DNA of 64,000 nt from Microbacterium festucae (GTDB lineage Bacteria; Actinomycetota; Actinomycetes; Actinomycetales; Microbacteriaceae): positions 62,001 through 126,000 of the forward strand of contig NZ_JAOEFC010000005.1 in assembly GCF_025421715.1 (NCBI RefSeq), read 5' to 3'. The translations under genes and the position numbers were made by a program. The notes under the pieces are model-generated. The model searched no databases. It was not told the origin of the DNA and saw nothing but the letters and a program-made list of their open reading frames with translations. This document shows positions 52,204 through 61,236 of the stretch, piece by piece; the stretch's first letter is position 1, and each line of letters begins with the position of its first letter.

Positions 52204-53070
52204 ATGCCCGCCCTCGCCGAGCCGCTGATCGCCTGGTACCGGGGCAACGCGCGCGACCTGCCGTGGCGTCGCCCGGGGTTCGGCGCCTGGGGCACGCTGG
52301 TGAGCGAGTTCATGCTGCAGCAGACGCCGGTGACGCGAGTGATCCCCCATCTGGAAGCGTGGCTGGAGCGCTGGCACACCCCCGCCGCGCTGGCGGCGGC
52401 GGCGCCGGCCGATGCGGTGCGGCAGTGGGCGAACCTCGGCTATCCGCGACGGGCGCTGTGGCTGCACCGCGCGGCGGTGGAGATCCGCGACCGCCACGAC
52501 GGCGCCGTCCCCCGCGATGTGGACGCGCTCCTGGCCCTCACCGGCATCGGCGACTACACGGCCCGCGCGGTGGCGGTGTTCGCCTACGGCGACCGGCATC
52601 CGGTGGTCGACACCAACACCCGCCGGGTGCTCGCACGCGCCGTCGACGGGCGCGCGCAGCCGGGACCGCCGGCCAAGGGCGATCTCGCCGCGATGAGCGC
52701 GATCCTGCCGGCGGATGATGCCGAGGCCGCCGTGGTCAACGCCGCCGCGATGGAGCTCGGCGCACTGGTGTGCACGGCCCGCGCGCCGCGGTGCGCGCAG
52801 TGCCCGCTCTCGGACCGGTGCGCGTGGCGCGCGGCGGGCTACCCCGACACCGGCGACGAGCGCCGCAAGCAGGCCCGCTACGAAGGCAGCGACCGGCAGG
52901 CGCGCGGAGCGGTGCTGAAGGTGCTGCGCGACGCGGCGCACCACGAGGTGCCGCAGGACGACGTCCTGGCGGACTGGCCCGACGCGCGTCAGCGCGACCG
53001 GGCGATCGACTCGCTCATCGCCGACGGGCTCGTCGAGGCCGTCGGCGGCATGCTGCGCCTGCCCCGCTGA
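52204..53070 (+). CDS. mutY: A/G-specific adenine glycosylase (MutY), short form
   Basis: Removes adenine mispaired with 8-oxoguanine. The 288 residues contain the helix-hairpin-helix LALTGIGDYTARAVAVFAYG with the catalytic Asp in HPVVDTNTRRV, and the [4Fe-4S] ligands in CTARAPRCAQCPLSDRC. The family-specific FMLQQTPVTRV is present. It lacks the C-terminal Nudix-like 8-oxoG recognition domain found in E. coli MutY (350 residues), as in many actinobacterial MutY proteins. The last 60 residues are helical and Arg-rich. Leaderless start. Confidence 0.92.
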   Translation: MPALAEPLIAWYRGNARDLPWRRPGFGAWGTLVSEFMLQQTPVTRVIPHLEAWLERWHTPAALAAAAPADAVRQWANLGYPRRALWLHRAAVEIRDRHDGAVPRDVDALLALTGIGDYTARAVAVFAYGDRHPVVDTNTRRVLARAVDGRAQPGPPAKGDLAAMSAILPADDAEAAVVNAAAMELGALVCTARAPRCAQCPLSDRCAWRAAGYPDTGDERRKQARYEGSDRQARGAVLKVLRDAAHHEVPQDDVLADWPDARQRDRAIDSLIADGLVEAVGGMLRLPR

Positions 53071-53131
53071 GCCGCCCCGAGAGACTCGGTGCCGAGAGAC
53101 CCGGCGCCGACAGACCCAGCGACGACGGACG

Positions 53132-53163
53132 CGCCCGCCGCCGGCACGGGGCCGGGGCGGGCG
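53132..53163 (-). terminator. terminator after rbfA
   Basis: CGCCCGCC pairs with GGCGGGCG (8 bp) around a GC-rich 16-nt loop, 7 bp after the rbfA stop; possibly shared with mutY. Confidence 0.65.
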
Positions 53164-53169
53164 GGAGGA

Positions 53170-53610
53170 TCAGGCCTCGTCGTCCTCGTCGTCTTCGCGG
53201 GGCTTGAGGTAGGGGTCGGCGTCGCCGGCGAACACCGCGCCGGTGGCCAGTCCCGCCACGGCCGCATCGCGCTCGCGCGCCTCGCGCAGCAGGTCCTCGA
53301 TGTGCGCGGCCCCCTCGGGGAGGGCGTCGAGGATGAACTCCAGCGTCGGGGTGAGCCGCACGCCGAGCTGGCGGCCGACGTCGCTGCGCAGCAGCCCGGT
53401 GGCCGCCTTGAGCGCCTCGGCGGAGTCGGCGCGCTCCTGGTCGGAGCCGTAGACGGTGTAGAACACCGACGCGTGCTGCAGGTCACCGGTGACGCGCACG
53501 TCGGTGATCGTCACGAAGCCCAGCCGCGGGTCGCGCAGCCCCTTCTCGAGACGCTCGGCGATCAGCACACGGATGCGGTCCGCCAGTCGCGCCTGTCGTT
53601 CGTTGCCCAT
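53170..53610 (-). CDS. rbfA: 30S ribosome-binding factor A
   Basis: A 146-residue KH-fold factor for 16S rRNA 5'-end maturation. MGNERQARLADRIRVLIAERLEKGLRDPRLGFVTITDVRVTGDLQHASVFYTVYG covers the typical N-terminal block, followed by LLRSDVGRQLGVRLTPTLEFILD. A negatively charged C-terminal tail (EDDEDDEA) ends the protein. It is downstream of infB, 129 bp away, as in most bacteria. Confidence 0.95.
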   Translation of the reverse strand: MGNERQARLADRIRVLIAERLEKGLRDPRLGFVTITDVRVTGDLQHASVFYTVYGSDQERADSAEALKAATGLLRSDVGRQLGVRLTPTLEFILDALPEGAAHIEDLLREARERDAAVAGLATGAVFAGDADPYLKPREDDEDDEA

Positions 53611-53738
53611 CGTTCACTACTTCCTGTCTTCGCCTGGGTGAGGCGGATGCCGGAGGATCCGGCCGGCCCGCGAGGCGATCGGGGACAATCCCGTTCGCTC
53701 CGCGAGCCGACCGGATCCGGAGGGCTGGGTGATGAGGG

Positions 53739-56516
53739 TCAGCCGCGCGGCTTCTCCACCATCTCCGTGGTCTCGATCTCGTCGCCGATCTGGATGTCGT
53801 TGTACTTGCCCAGACCGATACCGGCCTCGAAGTCGGTGCGGACCTCGGTGACGTCGTCCTTGAAGCGGCGCAGCGACTCGATGGCCAGGCCATCGGCGAG
53901 CACGACGCCGTCGCGGATGACCCGCGCCTTGGCGTTGCGCGTGATCGTGCCGCTGCGGACGATGACACCCGCGATGTTGCCGAACTTCGAGGAGCGGAAC
54001 ACCTCGCGGATCTCGGCCACACCCGACTGGACCTCTTCGTACTCCGGCTTGAGCAGGCCCTTCAGCGACTGCTCGACGTCGTCGATCGCGTTGTAGATGA
54101 CCGAGTAGAACCGGACGTCCACGCCCTCGCGGGCGGCGCGCTCGCGCGCCTTCGTGTCGGGGCGGACGTTGAAGCCGATCACGATCGCGTTGTCGATCGT
54201 GGCCAGGTTGATGTCGGACTCGGTGATCGCACCCACACCGCGGTGGATGATGCGCAGCTGCACCGAGTCGTCGACCTCGATCTTGAGGAGCGACTCCTCC
54301 AGCGCCTCGACGGCACCGGACACGTCGCCCTTGATGATGAGGTTGAGCGACTCGACCTTGCCCTCTTCCAGGGCACGGGTGAAGTCCTCGAGCGAGATGC
54401 GCTTGCGGGCCTTGGCCAGCTGGGCGTTGCGCTCGACGGCCTCGCGCTTCTCGGCGATCTGGCGGGCGGTGCGGTCCTCCTCGGTGACGATGAACACGTC
54501 ACCGGCGCGGGGCACCGAGTTCAGACCCTGCACCTGCACGGGCCGCGACGGGTAGGCCTCGTCGACCGCATCGCCGTTCTCGTCGATCATGGCGCGAACA
54601 CGGCCGTAGGCGGTGCCCGCGACGATCGCGTCGCCGATCCGGAGCGTTCCGGACTGGATCAGGACGGTGGCCACCGATCCGCGGCCCCTGTCGAGCTTCG
54701 CCTCGATCGCGACACCGCGGGCCGCCTTGTTCGGGTTGGCCGTGAGGTCGAGGCCGGCGTCGGCGGTGAGGAGGACGGCATCCAGCAGCTGCTGGATGTT
54801 CGTGCCCTGACGCGCAGAGACGTCGACGAACATGACGTCGCCGCCGTACTCCTCGGCGACCAGGCCGTACTCGGTGAGCTGCTGGCGCACCTTGGCCGGG
54901 TTGGCGTCGGGCTTGTCGACCTTGTTCACCGCGACCACGATCGGCACGTTCGCCGCCTGGGCGTGGTTGAGCGCCTCCACCGTCTGGGGCATGATGCCGT
55001 CGTCGGCGGCGACCACGAGGATCGCGAGGTCGGTCACCTGCGCACCACGGGCACGCATGGCGGTGAACGCCTCGTGACCCGGGGTGTCGATGAAGGTGAT
55101 GGCCCGCTCGATGCCCTCGTGCTCGGTCCAGACCTGGTAGGCACCGATGTGCTGGGTGATGCCACCGGCTTCGCCGGCGACGACGTTGGTCTGACGGATC
55201 GCATCCAGCAGTCGCGTCTTACCGTGGTCGACGTGGCCCATGACGGTGACCACCGGGGGCCGGATCTCGAGGTCGTCCTCGCTCTCGGCCTCCAACTCGG
55301 CCTCGAGGTCGAGTCCGAAGCCCTCGAGGAGCTCTTTGTCCTCGTCCTCGGGCGAGACCATCTGGATCTTGTAGCCGAGCTCCTCGCCGAGGATCTCGAA
55401 CGTCGCCTCGTCCAGCGACTCGGTCGCGGTGGCCATCTCGCCCAGGTTGAACAGGATGGTCACCAGCGTGCCGGGCTGCACGGTGTAGCCGCGCAGCGCC
55501 TCGAGCTTGTCGGCGAAGTCGGCGATCGATGCGCCGCGACGCAGACGGATGATCTCGCCGTTGCCCTTGGAGACGTTGACGCCGCCGACGACCGGCGCCG
55601 ACCGCATCTCGAATTCCTGCCGCTTCGCACGACGCGACTTGCGCTGCTTCGACTTGCCGCCGCCCTTGCCGAAGGCACCGGCGGTGCCACCGCCGGGACC
55701 ACGGCCACGGCCACCGCCACCACCGGGACGACCGGCGAAGCCGCCGCCACCCGGAGCACCGGGCGCGCCACCGGGACGCTGGAAGCCACCGGCGCCGCCG
55801 GGACGACCGGGACCGCCGGGACGCTGCTGGAAGGGAGCACCGGGACGACCGCCGCCACCGGGGCGACCGGCGCCGCCGGGACGGGGCGCACCCGGACGCG
55901 GGGCGCCGGGACGCGGCGCCTGCGGACGCGGGATGTTGCCGGGAGTCGGACGCTGGCCCATGCCCTGCGCCGAGGCGAAGGGGTTGTTGCCCGGGCGGGG
56001 ACCGGCGGGACGCTGGCCCATGCCCTGCGACGAGGCGAACGGGTTGTTGCCGGGGCGCGGCGCGCCACCGGGACGCGGCGGCTGCGGGGTGCCCGACGAC
56101 GAGGCCGGCTTGGGCGCACCCGGGGTGGGCGCGTCGGAGGCCGGGGCCGCGGCGGGCGCCGCGGACTCGGCGGGGGCGGCCGGAGCCGCGGCGGCCGGAG
56201 CGGCCTCAGCGGGAGCCGCCGGGGCGGGGGCCGGAGCCGGTGCCGGGGCGGCGGGCTTGGCCGGACCCGGACGCGGGCCACCGGCGGCGGGCTTGTTCGC
56301 GGCCGGCTTGGCGGCGGGAGCCGCGGGCGCGGCCGAAGCGGCCGGCTTGGCTGCTCCCTCGGCCTCGAGGGCCGCACGGAGCTTGCGAGCCACGGGGGGC
56401 TCGATGGTGGATGAGGGGCTCTTGACGAATTCGCCGAGCTCCTTCAGCTTCGCGAGGGCGACTTTACTGTCGACGCCGAGCTCGGAAGCGATCTCGTGCA
56501 CGCGTGGTTTTGCCAC
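53739..56516 (-). CDS. infB: translation initiation factor IF-2
   Basis: GTPase that brings initiator tRNA to the 30S subunit. The 925 residues start with an IF2-N helix bundle ([25 protein letters not shown]). A long Ala/Pro/Gly region (about 55-290) includes duplicated GNNPFAS(S/A)QGMGQRP units. The G domain has GHVDHGKT (about residue 425), DTPGH and NKVDKPD, and domains II-IV follow. The N-terminal extension length varies among actinobacteria. Part of nusA-ylxR-infB-rbfA. Confidence 0.96.
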   Translation of the reverse strand: MAKPRVHEIASELGVDSKVALAKLKELGEFVKSPSSTIEPPVARKLRAALEAEGAAKPAASAAPAAPAAKPAANKPAAGGPRPGPAKPAAPAPAPAPAPAAPAEAAPAAAAPAAPAESAAPAAAPASDAPTPGAPKPASSSGTPQPPRPGGAPRPGNNPFASSQGMGQRPAGPRPGNNPFASAQGMGQRPTPGNIPRPQAPRPGAPRPGAPRPGGAGRPGGGGRPGAPFQQRPGGPGRPGGAGGFQRPGGAPGAPGGGGFAGRPGGGGGRGRGPGGGTAGAFGKGGGKSKQRKSRRAKRQEFEMRSAPVVGGVNVSKGNGEIIRLRRGASIADFADKLEALRGYTVQPGTLVTILFNLGEMATATESLDEATFEILGEELGYKIQMVSPEDEDKELLEGFGLDLEAELEAESEDDLEIRPPVVTVMGHVDHGKTRLLDAIRQTNVVAGEAGGITQHIGAYQVWTEHEGIERAITFIDTPGHEAFTAMRARGAQVTDLAILVVAADDGIMPQTVEALNHAQAANVPIVVAVNKVDKPDANPAKVRQQLTEYGLVAEEYGGDVMFVDVSARQGTNIQQLLDAVLLTADAGLDLTANPNKAARGVAIEAKLDRGRGSVATVLIQSGTLRIGDAIVAGTAYGRVRAMIDENGDAVDEAYPSRPVQVQGLNSVPRAGDVFIVTEEDRTARQIAEKREAVERNAQLAKARKRISLEDFTRALEEGKVESLNLIIKGDVSGAVEALEESLLKIEVDDSVQLRIIHRGVGAITESDINLATIDNAIVIGFNVRPDTKARERAAREGVDVRFYSVIYNAIDDVEQSLKGLLKPEYEEVQSGVAEIREVFRSSKFGNIAGVIVRSGTITRNAKARVIRDGVVLADGLAIESLRRFKDDVTEVRTDFEAGIGLGKYNDIQIGDEIETTEMVEKPRG
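55890..56300 (-). repeat. low-complexity Pro/Gly/Ala coding repeat in infB
   Basis: Coding for the N-terminal region of IF-2. RPGNNPFAS and QGMGQRP occur twice (near 55965-56060), and [11 protein letters not shown] units follow. The tract is prone to length change. Confidence 0.75.
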
Positions 56517-56609
56517 AATTCTCCTGTCTGGGGCCTACCCCAGGACAGGGCAGACCGTTACTTGCGGACGGGTCTCATTTCGAGCCGTTCACTTTGAGTC
56601 CATAGCCGT

Positions 56610-56861
56610 TCAGCCGTTTCGCTGGTGGGTGGTTTGAAAGGTCTGCGTGTCCAGTGGGCCTGTCGCACGCAATGCTCGCCCGAATGCGCGGCGCCGCAGG
56701 GCGGCATCCACACACGCGTCCGTGTCATGCACCCACGCGCCCCGACCCGGCAGTGCGGCTCTCTCGTCTGCGACGAGCTCGCCGTTTCGCTGGACGACCC
56801 TCAGAAGAGAGGATCGAGGGGCACGCGCGCGGCATCCCACACACGTTCGGACGGGTTCCAT
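56610..56861 (-). CDS. ylxR: YlxR family RNA-binding protein
   Basis: An 83-residue DUF448 protein. The family motif VRTCVGCRARAPRSSLLRVV starts at residue 4, then GRGAWVHDTDACVDAALRRRAFGRAL. In Streptococcus it is an RNA-binding protein and in Bacillus a nucleoid-associated regulator. I use the ATG at 56861 with GAGGGG upstream; a GTG at 56924 overlapping the nusA stop would add 21 residues. Standard position between nusA and infB. Confidence 0.85.
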   Translation of the reverse strand: MEPVRTCVGCRARAPRSSLLRVVQRNGELVADERAALPGRGAWVHDTDACVDAALRRRAFGRALRATGPLDTQTFQTTHQRNG

Positions 56862-56920
56862 CCTACCCCCTCGCCGGAGATCGTGTTTCGTCGCGTCGGG
56901 CACGCAGGGCTGCTGCGCGG

Positions 56921-57907
56921 TCACGACTCCAGAATCGAGTCGGGCTGGATGTCGATCTTGGCGCCGGTCAGCTTCGCGGCGAGGCGGGCGTTCTGGCCCT
57001 CCTTGCCGATCGCGAGCGACAGCTGGTAGTCGGGCACGAGCGCGCGCACGGCCTTGGTGTTCGCGTCGAGGATGAAGCTCGAGGTGACCTTCGCCGGCGA
57101 CAGCGCATTGGCGACGAACTTCGCCAGCTCGTCGTCGAAGTCGACGATGTCGATCTTCTCGCCGCCGAGCTCCTCGGTCACCGCGCGCACGCGCCGGCCG
57201 AGCTCACCGATGCAGGCGCCCTTCGCGTTGATCGACGGGTCGTTGGCCTTGACGGCGATCTTGGTGCGGTGGCCGGCCTCGCGGGCGAGCGAGAGGATCT
57301 CGACCAGACCCGAGGCGATCTCGGGAACCTCGAGGGCGAACAGCTTGCGCACGAGCCCCGGGTGGGTGCGCGACACGGTGATCGACGGGCCCTTGTTGCC
57401 CTTGGAGACCGACGTGACGTAGACGCGGATGCGGGAGCCGTGGGTGTACTCCTCCCCCGGCACCTGCTCTTCGGGCGGCAGGATCGCCTCGACGGTGCCG
57501 AGGTCGACGTGCACCATGCGGGGGTTGGGACCCTGCTGGATGACGCCGGCGACGATGTCGCCCTCCTTGCCGCGGAACTCGCCCAGGATGGCGTCGTCGG
57601 CGATGTCGCGCAGACGCTGGCCGATGACCTGCTTGGCGGCGAAGGCGGCGATGCGCCCGAAGTCCTCGGGGGTCGACTCCTCCTCGCCGATGACGGCGTC
57701 GTCCTCGTCGAGCAGCGGGATGAAGACGGCGACGTGGCCGGTCTTGCGGTCGAGCTCGGCGCGGGCGCCGTCGGGAAGAGTGCCGGTGGGCGAGGTGTGC
57801 TTCGCGTACGCGGTGAGGATCGCCTGTTCGATGATGCGGACGAGTTCGTCGAAGGGGATCTCCTTCTCCCGTTCGACCGTGCGCAGCAGTCCGAGATCGA
57901 TGTCCAA
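56921..57907 (-). CDS. nusA: transcription termination/antitermination factor NusA
   Basis: RNA-polymerase-binding factor modulating pausing, termination and antitermination. The 328 residues have the N-terminal domain (MDIDLGLLRTVEREKEI), S1 (EGDIVAGVIQQG), KH1 (SRTHPGLVRKLFALEVPEI with GHRTKIAV) and KH2 (LSLAIGKEGQNARLAAKLTGAKIDI). The acidic C-terminal repeats of E. coli NusA are absent, as usual in actinobacteria. No rimP lies upstream, so the operon begins here; AGGAGG precedes the ATG. Confidence 0.95.
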   Translation of the reverse strand: MDIDLGLLRTVEREKEIPFDELVRIIEQAILTAYAKHTSPTGTLPDGARAELDRKTGHVAVFIPLLDEDDAVIGEEESTPEDFGRIAAFAAKQVIGQRLRDIADDAILGEFRGKEGDIVAGVIQQGPNPRMVHVDLGTVEAILPPEEQVPGEEYTHGSRIRVYVTSVSKGNKGPSITVSRTHPGLVRKLFALEVPEIASGLVEILSLAREAGHRTKIAVKANDPSINAKGACIGELGRRVRAVTEELGGEKIDIVDFDDELAKFVANALSPAKVTSSFILDANTKAVRALVPDYQLSLAIGKEGQNARLAAKLTGAKIDIQPDSILES

Positions 57908-58086
57908 GGTGTCCTCCTATTCAACTGTCGCCGGCATCGTGCCCGGCATCTGCACAACGTTACCCGATGGGGCTGAAGACATCCTCGGGGTCGCATTCCC
58001 ACGGCGGGTGCTCCTTGCCGTGCCCGCCGACGATCGGGAGACTGGGGCGGTGGGCCCCGCCGGTCCGCACCGCCCGGAGGAGAGAA

Positions 58087-58692
58087 ATGACCGACGCCCC
58101 CGCCCGCAACCGCCTCGTCGCGGCCGACCCCGGCCTCATCGGCCTGCTCGGCTTCGTCATCGCGACCCTCACCGCGCAGCTGGCCCACCTCGGCGTGCAG
58201 AACGAGAGCCCCGTCTTCTGGGTGGGTGCGGTGTTCGGTGGCATCGTGCAGGTGATCGCGGGGATGCTGTCGTTCGTGCAGGGCGACAACTTCCACTTCA
58301 TCGTCTACAACGCCTTCGGCTGGTACTGGATCTGCATGCCGGGCTTCCTCCTGGGCGGCGAGCTGGGCTTCTTCGAAGTCGAGGGCTCGGGCCGCGGCTT
58401 CTTCGTGCTGATGTTCTCGATCCTCGCGCTCATGTTCACCCCCGCCGGCGCCACCCACAACACGGTGCTCCCCTTGACGCTGCTGGCGGTCTCGGGCGGC
58501 CTCGGCCTGCAGGCGGTCGCCGCCTTCGGCGGCCCCGCCGCGTTCGGCACCGCCGGCTCGTACGTGCTGCTGCTGGCCTCGGCGCTGGCCGCCTACCTGC
58601 TGGTCGAGAAGTTCTACTGGACGACGATGGGCCGCCGCGTCGTGCCGCTCGGCCCGCCGTGGGTGTCGGGCTCGTCCGACCGCGAATCCTGA
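58087..58692 (+). CDS. acetate uptake transporter family protein (GPR1/FUN34/YaaH, SatP-like)
   Basis: A 201-residue membrane protein with six helices of the acetate/succinate-proton symporter family. The N-terminal ADPGLIGLLGF corresponds to the NPAPLGL signature of SatP, and FFLVEKF-like segments follow. The family imports acetate or exports ammonium in some fungi. GGAGGAGA precedes the ATG. The nusA gene is divergent, so 57908-58086 (179 bp) carries two promoters. The following DUF1206 gene starts 9 bp after the stop and is probably co-transcribed. Confidence 0.78.
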   Translation: MTDAPARNRLVAADPGLIGLLGFVIATLTAQLAHLGVQNESPVFWVGAVFGGIVQVIAGMLSFVQGDNFHFIVYNAFGWYWICMPGFLLGGELGFFEVEGSGRGFFVLMFSILALMFTPAGATHNTVLPLTLLAVSGGLGLQAVAAFGGPAAFGTAGSYVLLLASALAAYLLVEKFYWTTMGRRVVPLGPPWVSGSSDRES

Positions 58693-58701
58693 TCGCCCCT
58701 C

Positions 58702-59502
58702 GTGGCCGGAACACTGCGCAAGGCCGCACGGGAGGCGGAGTCGACCACCGCGCTGCGCGGGCTCGCCCGCGCCGGCTTCGCCGCCAACGGCGTCGTGCAC
58801 ATCCTCATCGGGGTGCTGGTGCTCATCGTCGCGTTCGGTGGTGACGGCGAGACCGACCAGGCGGGCGCCTTCAAGGCCGTCGCCGCCGCTCCGGCCGGCT
58901 TCGCCCTGCTGTGGGTGATCGCCATCGCGCTGTGGGGGTTGGCCTTCTGGCACGGCCTCGACGCGTTCCTGGCGTGGGGATCGACCCGGAAGAAGTGGGG
59001 GCTGCGCGCCTCGGAGGGCGGTCAGGCGCTCGTCTTCGCGGCGCTGGGGGTGATCGCCGCGGCGGTGGCGCTGGGCGCGAAGCCCGACGCCGACGAGAGC
59101 GCCGAGACCGCGAGCCGCGGCATCCTCGCCGTTCCCGGCGGTGTCTTCCTGCTCGGCGCGATCGGCGTGGGCGTGGCCATCGCCGGCATCTCGTTCATCG
59201 TGATGGGTGTGCGGCGCTCGTTCCACAACAAGATGGACATCCCGTCGGGGCCGCTCGGCACCGGCGTGAGCGTGCTGGGCACGGTGGGCTTCGTCGCCAA
59301 GGGCGTGGCGCTGGGCATCATCGGGGTGCTGCTGATCGTGGCGGCCGTCAAGGTCGACCCGGGCACCGCCGGCGGGCTGGATGCCGCGGTGCAGACGCTC
59401 TTCGACCTGCCGATGGGCCCGTGGCTGGCAGGCATCGTGGGATCGGGACTCATCGCGTACGGCGTCTTCTGCGGGTTCCGCGCCCGCTACGCGCGGCTGT
59501 AG
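58702..59502 (+). CDS. DUF1206 family membrane protein
   Basis: A 266-residue protein of three tandem units of about 80 residues, each with a helix pair around a GxxAxG turn (LARAGFAANGVVHILIGVLVL; LRASEGGQALVFAALGVIAA; TVGFVAKGVALGIIGVLLI). DUF1206 is common in actinobacteria and cyanobacteria; function unknown. The GTG start is 9 bp after the transporter-like gene. Confidence 0.85.
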   Translation: MAGTLRKAAREAESTTALRGLARAGFAANGVVHILIGVLVLIVAFGGDGETDQAGAFKAVAAAPAGFALLWVIAIALWGLAFWHGLDAFLAWGSTRKKWGLRASEGGQALVFAALGVIAAAVALGAKPDADESAETASRGILAVPGGVFLLGAIGVGVAIAGISFIVMGVRRSFHNKMDIPSGPLGTGVSVLGTVGFVAKGVALGIIGVLLIVAAVKVDPGTAGGLDAAVQTLFDLPMGPWLAGIVGSGLIAYGVFCGFRARYARL

Positions 59503-59535
59503 TCGGCGCCGGGGTTCGACGCCGGGGTTCGGCGG

Positions 59536-60579
59536 TCAGGCCAGGGGCGCCGAGCCGAGCACGTTGACGGCCCGGATGAGCTGGAACAGGTCGCCCACGC
59601 GGCGCTGGTCGAACCGCATCACCAGTCGCGGCAGCCCGAGCCGGTCGCCGGACTCCTGCTCGACGCGCAGTGGGGGCGACTTCTCGATGCGTCCGCCCGT
59701 GAGCAGGTCGCCGAACCGGTCGTTGAGGGCGGCCACCTCGTCGTCGGTGGGTTCGGCGCGCAGCCGCAGCACGAGACGCCCGCCCGCCCACCGCAGCGAG
59801 TCGTAGTTGCGCCAGAAGCCGGTGATCGCATCGGCGGCACCGGTCACCGAGTCGGTGATGACCACCCGGTCGAGGTCGTCGGGCGAGATCACCCCCGACG
59901 GGATGAGGTGCTCGTCGGCGAAGCGGCGCAGCCCCTCCCAGAAGCCGCTCCCCGGCGCATCCAGCAGCACGATCGGCGTGGGCTCGGCCTTGCCGGTCTG
60001 CTGCAGGGTGAGCAGCTCGAACATCTCGTCGAGTGTGCCGAAACCGCCGGGGACGCACACGAACCCGCTCGATTCCTTCACGAGCATGAGCTTGCGGGTG
60101 AAGAAGTACTTCATCGCGACCACGCGCTCGGCCTCGGCGATGACGGCGTTGGGCTTCTCCTCGAACGGCAGCCGGATCGACACGCCGAGCGAGTGGTCGG
60201 GGCCGGCTCCCTCGGCCGCGGCCTGCATGATGCCGGGGCCGGCACCGGTGACCACCATCCACCCGCGAGCGGCCAGCGCGGCGGCGACGTCGGCCGCAGC
60301 GCGGTAGAGCACGTCGTCGGGGCGCGTGCGCGCCGATCCGAAGATCGTGACCTTCGGCACGCCGCGGTACGGGGCGAACAGGCGGAACGCGGCCCGCATC
60401 TCGGTGAGGGCCGCCGACGTGATCTTCAGGTCGAGGCGGTCGGTGTCGTCGAGGCCGAGACCCACCCCGGTGGCGAGGATGCGCGCGACCAGGTCGGCGC
60501 TCTCGTCGATCCCGGCCTCGGCGATGACGCCGCGGATGTGCTCGGTGACCTCGGCGGGGATGGCGCTGGGGTCGGTCAT
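59536..60579 (-). CDS. LOG family protein (TIGR00730-like Rossmann protein)
   Basis: A 347-residue LOG-type protein. The diagnostic PGGFGTLDE lies near residue 170, with ARGWMVVTGAGPGIMQAAAEGA and MKYFFTRKLML before it. LOG enzymes release cytokinin bases or adenine from nucleotide monophosphates by phosphoribohydrolysis; members of the long form may have other nucleotide substrates. The extra N- and C-terminal regions (about 60 and 100 residues) set it apart from the 190-residue plant-type LOG. Activity unproven. Confidence 0.8.
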   Translation of the reverse strand: MTDPSAIPAEVTEHIRGVIAEAGIDESADLVARILATGVGLGLDDTDRLDLKITSAALTEMRAAFRLFAPYRGVPKVTIFGSARTRPDDVLYRAAADVAAALAARGWMVVTGAGPGIMQAAAEGAGPDHSLGVSIRLPFEEKPNAVIAEAERVVAMKYFFTRKLMLVKESSGFVCVPGGFGTLDEMFELLTLQQTGKAEPTPIVLLDAPGSGFWEGLRRFADEHLIPSGVISPDDLDRVVITDSVTGAADAITGFWRNYDSLRWAGGRLVLRLRAEPTDDEVAALNDRFGDLLTGGRIEKSPPLRVEQESGDRLGLPRLVMRFDQRRVGDLFQLIRAVNVLGSAPLA

Positions 60580-60714
60580 GACTCCAGCGTGGCACGGAAG
60601 CCGCCCCCGCGGCGGCGCCCTTCGCGGCAGGGCGCCGCGCCGCCGCGCCATGACCGGCTGCGACGGGGTGTCAACCCCCTCGGCATCCGGGGTCGGCGGT
60701 GGCAGGTTCGAGGC

Positions 60715-61224
60715 ATGAGCGACACCAACGAAGTGACCGGACCCGAGGCGATCGCCCGGGTCAAGGAGCTCGTGGAGGACATCGACTTCACGATGCTGAC
60801 CACGCACGACGATGACGGCAACCTCGTGAGCCGGCCCATGTCGACGCGCGAGATGGACGAGGCCGGCGACATCTGGTTCTTCACCTCCGACGACACCCGC
60901 AAGGTCGACGAGGTCGAGGCCGACCACGACGTGGGGCTGTCGTACCTGGATGCCAAGGGGATGCGGTTCGTGTCGGTCGCCGGCACCGCCCGTGTCGTGC
61001 ACGACCGCGCCAAGATGGAGCAGCTCTACACGTCGTCACTGGACATCTGGTTCGAGGACGGGCTGGACACCCCCGGCATCGCCCTGCTGAAGGTGACCCC
61101 GGTCGAGACCGAGTTCTGGGAGCCCGCGCACGGCAAGATCGTCATGGCCGCCGGCATGCTGAAGGCGCTCGTGACGCGCGACACTCCCGACGACACCATG
61201 CGGCACGGCCGCGTGAGCCGCTGA
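60715..61224 (+). CDS. pyridoxamine 5'-phosphate oxidase family protein (general stress protein 26-like)
   Basis: A 169-residue split-barrel flavin- or F420-binding protein of the general-stress-protein-26 type. FTMLTTHDDDGNLVSRPM and the DIWFFTSDDTRKVDEVEAD block are typical; the C-terminal VTPVETEFWEP is the family end. Cofactor (FMN, F420 or heme) unknown. It is 12 bp from the convergent proS stop. A start at the ATG 60715 gives the full family N-terminus. Confidence 0.83.
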   Translation: MSDTNEVTGPEAIARVKELVEDIDFTMLTTHDDDGNLVSRPMSTREMDEAGDIWFFTSDDTRKVDEVEADHDVGLSYLDAKGMRFVSVAGTARVVHDRAKMEQLYTSSLDIWFEDGLDTPGIALLKVTPVETEFWEPAHGKIVMAAGMLKALVTRDTPDDTMRHGRVSR

Positions 61225-61236
61225 GCGAAGTCCGGG

